DNA of 64,000 bases from Vitis vinifera. Taxonomy: Eukaryota > Streptophyta > Magnoliopsida > Vitales > Vitaceae. The notes beneath the pieces are model-generated. The model was not told where the DNA came from, searched no databases, and saw only the letters and a program-made list of their open reading frames with translations. Where the stretch lies: NCBI RefSeq assembly GCF_030704535.1, contig NC_081806.1, forward strand, positions 4,289,001-4,353,000. The letters are read 5' to 3'. This document shows, piece after piece, positions 62,101 through 64,000 of the stretch (positions within the stretch are counted from its first letter, which is position 1; each line of letters starts with the position of its first letter). Position numbers and translations under genes: made by a program.

Positions 62101-62650
62101 GGGTTGTCATGGATGTTTCATGATTACTTGTCGAGAAACTGTTTATGATAAAAATACGTACAATAACTTCTCCTAGTTCTTATATTTATTTTAGAAATCC
62201 TCAGTCTAAGGTGGTTAGTTTTCCATTCTTGCATGTTTAATTGTATGAATGTTGTTTGGCCTTCACACGAATGTAGCTTTTGTGGGAATGTACATAATTT
62301 CTTTCAATATTTGTTTTTTGCTTTTATTCTTATTATTAGAAGTTGGAATTTTTTTATAATTGAGAGATAGGTCTTGGCCTAGTGGTTTTATCAACCGTAG
62401 AACTTCAATTTAGCAATTCATATTGATCATGCTTGATTTAGTGCCATTTGTTAGTTTTAGGTGCTAACTTAATGCTTCTTAAAATTATCTTGTTCCTTTT
62501 CAGAAAGAAAGATTGAAATATCAGGAAGACTACATGCAATCAATAAAGAAGCTTGAGGAGCAATGGGTGATGAATCAGCGGAAGCATGGCAGTGAAAGAA
62601 CCACATTTGGGCTCAAAGATGATAACTTTGATAAGACACTTAATGGAGTG
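53190..62650 (+). CDS. Armadillo-repeat kinesin (ARK family), 5' ten exons (partial)
   Basis: Exons: 53190-53379, 55640-55740, 55850-55972, 56912-57097, 57304-57525, 57630-57786, 58476-58625, 60100-60188, 61618-61821 and 62504-62650 (523 codons, all in phase). The gene continues past the right edge. A low-complexity Ser/Pro head is followed by the N-terminal kinesin motor: [12 protein letters not shown]-loop GQTGTGKT (residues 152-159), switch I NTESSRSH (263-270), switch II DLAGSER (316-322) and [14 protein letters not shown]. The neck and coiled coil start in exon 9 ([14 protein letters not shown]). The sequence matches the plant-specific ungrouped ARK kinesins (ARK1-3), whose C-terminal armadillo repeats would lie beyond the window. 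They act on microtubules in root hairs and during the cell cycle. I started at ATG 53190; an in-frame GTG at 53184 is not a likely start. Confidence 0.95.
58800..59055. repeat. AT-rich inverted repeat, probable MITE remnant in a kinesin intron
   Basis: GGGAAGTGTTTTTAAAAATAA on the left (first 20 bases) faces AAAACTGTTTTTGAAAATAG and CAAATAGACCCT on the right, with many short complementary TTTTTAAAAA blocks. It resembles the AT-rich stretch at 30300-30780. The borders are uncertain. Confidence 0.4.
60321..61500. mobile_element. Candidate inverted-repeat element in kinesin intron 8 (about 1.2 kb)
   Basis: The left end (60321-60395) and the reverse complement of the right end (61438-61500) share GATG/AATG-AAATATC and GGATATATC(A/G)GTG in the same order. 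The AATATCG-type words recur only near these ends. No clear target duplication was seen, and the interior is AT-rich. Confidence 0.45.
61061..61160 (+). repeat. Possible degraded tRNA-derived SINE
   Basis: An A-box-like TGTCCAGTTGG (about 61062-61072) and a B-box-like GGTTTAAGGCC (61105-61115, two mismatches) are about 40 bp apart, as in a tRNA. An A-rich tract follows at 61145-61169. No target duplication was found. Confidence 0.3.
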
Positions 62651-64000
62651 GTAATCATATTTTGGAATTATATATCTTGTCAAAGAGTATGGTTTGTAAT
62701 GGACAAACCATGGCATTCTCTACTCTCTCTCTCTCTCTCTTTCTCTTTGTGTTACCGGATTTGCTAGTTTCTACTTGCATTGGTTGTGAACCATTTTTCG
62801 GGTTGGTGGTTGGATGTGAAATGCAGCATAAAAACCTAGCTTGAAGGATAATCCCTCTACATTGTGATTTGCTTGTGGAAGAAAAGTAGAATATTTAAAA
62901 ATTTCCAAGAAATAAAGTAGTGATTGAAAACAATATGAATCTTAAAATGAATTAAGATAGTTCCCTTTTCCTTGAAGGTATTATCTTGTTAAAAAGTGAA
63001 TTCTAGGGGATTAGTGATTAGTGTATGTATAACAAAATTCATTGTCTTTCTCGATAATGAAATTCATAGCAAAAACAATGTTTAGTGAAGATAGAAATAT
63101 ATTTTTGTTTATTAGATTACCTATTAAAAACTAGATTAACCATTTGATATTGTTTGATCCAATGGTAGTGTTAATGGTGACAATGATGATGGAAATGGCA
63201 TTGGTGAGGGTAATGGTGGTGGTGGTAGTGGTGTAGGTGATGATAGTAAAGGTGGTTATGACAATGCTAGTGGTGACCATGATGGTTATGGGAGATTGGT
63301 ATTGGCGGTGTCTTGCTTATGTGAGTGACAAAGAGGTAGTGTGGTATTGCTTGTGTCTTTTTGGTTATGGTGGCAATGATGATGGTAGCCATCGGGTAGT
63401 TATCTAATGTCTTCATCAAATAGAAAAAACAGGGTCAAAGAAATTTTATATTTCATTCTTAGAACTTGGAAAAGTATCAAATTCTTAAATTCTTATGGAA
63501 AGTTTGGAGTTCATTACGAATATAAGAGAGTTCCTTTTCTGAGAGTGCATTCTTGAATCAATAACCTCACGCAAATTTCTAGAATGCATCTTATATATTT
63601 TGGAAGGATTTCTCATCTTTTATTATAATTATTAATTCATATCTATGAATTTGTTGTTTACGTTAAAAAATGAAAAAAAAAAAAAAAGAACAAAGAAATA
63701 GGCTCTAAGTTGGAAAATTTTGTAAAATCTGTTACGTTTGGGCTTCTTGTTTAGAGAAATTTTTAAGGGTATTCTTTTATAGTTTTCAGAACTTGTTGGT
63801 AAGTGATCCTATATTGTTTTATATACCTTGCCATTAGACATCATTTTGTTGGCTTCTAGAGATATTTACCATTTTGTTTTAAGAGGGGATTCAAAGGGCA
63901 CCATTAGGTGAGTTGGGCTTCATTCTCATGTTGCATAGAGGTTACTTTGCCTCATTGGGGAGATTATTAACCTTACTAGTGATTTATGGCAACCTTGGGA
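62651..64000 (+). other. Kinesin intron 10 (continues past window)
   Basis: After the donor AATGGAGTG|GTAATC no further kinesin exon is recognisable up to the edge. It contains a (CT)n tract at about 62718-62738, an imperfect GGT/GAT repeat and a poly-A run. Confidence 0.6.
63164..63300. repeat. Imperfect GGT/GAT trinucleotide minisatellite
   Basis: GGTGGT, GATGAT and AATGGT units follow one another with substitutions, giving a G/T-rich strand clearly unlike the flanking AT-rich intron. Confidence 0.8.

Overview
The window is nuclear DNA of a flowering plant. The genes have many short GT-AG introns, the spacers are AT-rich, and plant-only families are present: an ARK kinesin, a LITTLE ZIPPER protein, a plastid BASS transporter, an A20/AN1 stress protein and an ACC-synthase-like enzyme. 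I would guess a woody eudicot such as grape (Vitis), but the sequence alone does not prove the species. I rebuilt eight genes exon by exon; for the six complete spliced genes and for the kinesin portion in the window, the junctions keep one continuous reading frame.

Layout from left to right. (1) The end of an ACS10/ACS12-like aminotransferase gene (+, 1-507). (2) An LRR receptor kinase with an atypical catalytic loop (-, 1728-4475). (3) A TVP38/TMEM64 (SNARE-associated/VTT domain) membrane protein in 4 exons (-, 8102-15976). (4) A 9.5-kb AT-rich transposon nest (16.3-25.7 kb). (5) A plastid BASS-family cotransporter in 8 exons (+, 25794-29310). (6) A Ycf49-like plastid protein in 4 exons (+, 31117-37289), whose last intron holds an antisense LINE and a SINE. 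(7) A LITTLE ZIPPER gene in 2 exons (-, 39747-40132). (8) An A20/AN1 stress-associated protein (+, 47468-47986). (9) The 5' part of an armadillo-repeat kinesin (ARK), 10 exons seen (+, 53190 to beyond the right edge).

The genes are not an operon and share no obvious pathway. From memory, their order matches pieces of several Arabidopsis blocks: At1g12430-12460 (ARK3, A20/AN1, SNARE-assoc., LRR-RLK), At4g22820-22850 (A20/AN1, YCF49, BASS6, SNARE-assoc.), At4g12000-12040 and At1g62950-62960 (LRR-RLK, ACS10). The window therefore looks like an unfractionated ancestral block whose duplicates in Arabidopsis each lost different members.

Most of the unexplained structure is transposon-derived. Several insertions have precise ends: a 5'-truncated LINE with a 20-bp target duplication, a tRNA-derived SINE with a 12-bp duplication, a hAT-like element with an 8-bp duplication, and a Mutator-like element with a 9-bp duplication. 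A probable solo LTR and a larger candidate element are less certain. The most interesting small observations are that the LINE and the neighbouring SINE end in nearly the same 3' sequence, and that the kinesin leader carries a start-stop ATGTGA two bases before the main ATG. I found no CRISPR array, no operon-like cluster and nothing that I can defend as an entirely new biological system.
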